Of a DNA stretch of 33,169 bases, positions 33,073 through 33,169 are shown piece after piece. The stretch lies in the NCBI GenBank assembly GCA_003597945.1, contig QZJS01000063.1, forward strand, positions 1 through 33,169, in the 5' to 3' direction. The first letter of the stretch is position 1; the number at the start of each line of letters is the position of its first letter. The notes beneath the pieces were generated by a model. That model worked only from the letters and a program-made list of their open reading frames with translations. It was not told the DNA's origin and made no database searches. A program made the translations under genes and the position numbers. This stretch comes from Desulfobacteraceae bacterium. GTDB lineage: Bacteria; Desulfobacterota; Desulfobacteria; Desulfobacterales; Desulfosalsimonadaceae.

Positions 33073-33169
33073 GACGGCCTTGTAAAAAGTCCAATATCTG
33101 CGTTACGCGCAATCTCTCAGAATTTCACGTACGCTAAGTACTCTGCATTCTTCGATATTGCGCAAGCCT
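33073..33169. repeat. partial palindromic intergenic repeat (resembles a Desulfobacteraceae repeat family)
   Basis: From GACGGCCTTGTAAAAAGTCC at 33073 the sequence continues to an imperfect hairpin. Arms 33107-33132 and 33138-33163 match at 18 of 26 positions around the loop GCTAA, with GTAC on each side of the loop and GCGCAAT at the outer ends. The sequence resembles, from memory, a high-copy intergenic repeat in Desulfobacteraceae genomes. The right part lies outside the window. It is probably a non-coding, REP or MITE-like element. Confidence 0.55.

Noticed and set aside
1-33169. CRISPR arrays, tRNA or rRNA genes, IS elements or prophage
   Set aside because: No repeat-spacer pattern, cloverleaf, ribosomal RNA sequence, transposase or phage protein could be found by reading both strands. 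tRNAscan and Infernal would be decisive.

Overview
The window looks like chromosomal DNA of an anaerobic member of the Desulfobacterota (old Deltaproteobacteria), most like the Desulfobacteraceae/Desulfosarcinaceae. This is inferred from gene content only: a sigma54-driven type IV pilin, pyruvate phosphate dikinase, the archaeal-type entry into the shikimate pathway, a REC-DUF3369-HD-GYP regulator, FolE2, and a palindromic intergenic repeat of a kind I associate with that group. No phage, IS, CRISPR, rRNA or tRNA was seen.

Layout. 1-3060: a pilin locus on the minus strand, with pilA under a near-perfect sigma54 promoter, a bidirectional terminator, a TMTC-like membrane glycosyltransferase with TPRs, and the start of a second pilin. 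3423-6152: ppdK on the plus strand. 6227-6742: a small HicB/HicA toxin-antitoxin pair with its own promoter. 6786-12712: an aromatic biosynthesis operon on the minus strand, transcribed as aroA' (ADTH synthase), aroB' (DHQ synthase II), aroE, aroA, aroK, aroC. Its roughly 250-nt leader holds a transcription attenuator with a 29-codon leader peptide containing FYYYWYYSY. 12736-15623: a tight operon of a DUF4911 protein, miaB, a bifunctional-nuclease-family protein and a PHP-domain protein. 15744-19013 (plus): recJ, an unrecognised 141-aa protein and a coupled RNase Z-like hydrolase. 18999-21504 (minus): a TetR regulator and a REC/DUF3369/HD-GYP response regulator. 21584-30357 (minus): ileS, lspA, lgt, holA and a large MrfA-type helicase fused to an MrfB-like exonuclease. 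30398-32138 (plus): dtd, apparently leaderless, and a PBP4-type D-Ala-D-Ala carboxypeptidase. 32215-33027 (minus): folE2. 33073-33169: a partial palindromic repeat that runs off the window.

How the parts fit. The aro operon makes chorismate from aspartate semialdehyde plus 6-deoxy-5-ketofructose 1-phosphate rather than from DAHP. It encodes every step except AroD (3-dehydroquinate dehydratase), which must lie elsewhere. The most striking element is its attenuator. Six Tyr, one Phe and one Trp codon sit in the loop of a 1:2 hairpin. The 2:3 antiterminator uses the same 8-base sequence (GCCTGCGG) as the 3' arm of the terminator, so the sequence itself spells out a stalling switch sensitive to aromatic aminoacyl-tRNA, chiefly Tyr-tRNA. 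The second notable item is the single-polypeptide fusion of the MrfA helicase and MrfB exonuclease, which are separate proteins in Bacillus. Promoters, starts and hairpins were read by eye and none has been tested by computation.
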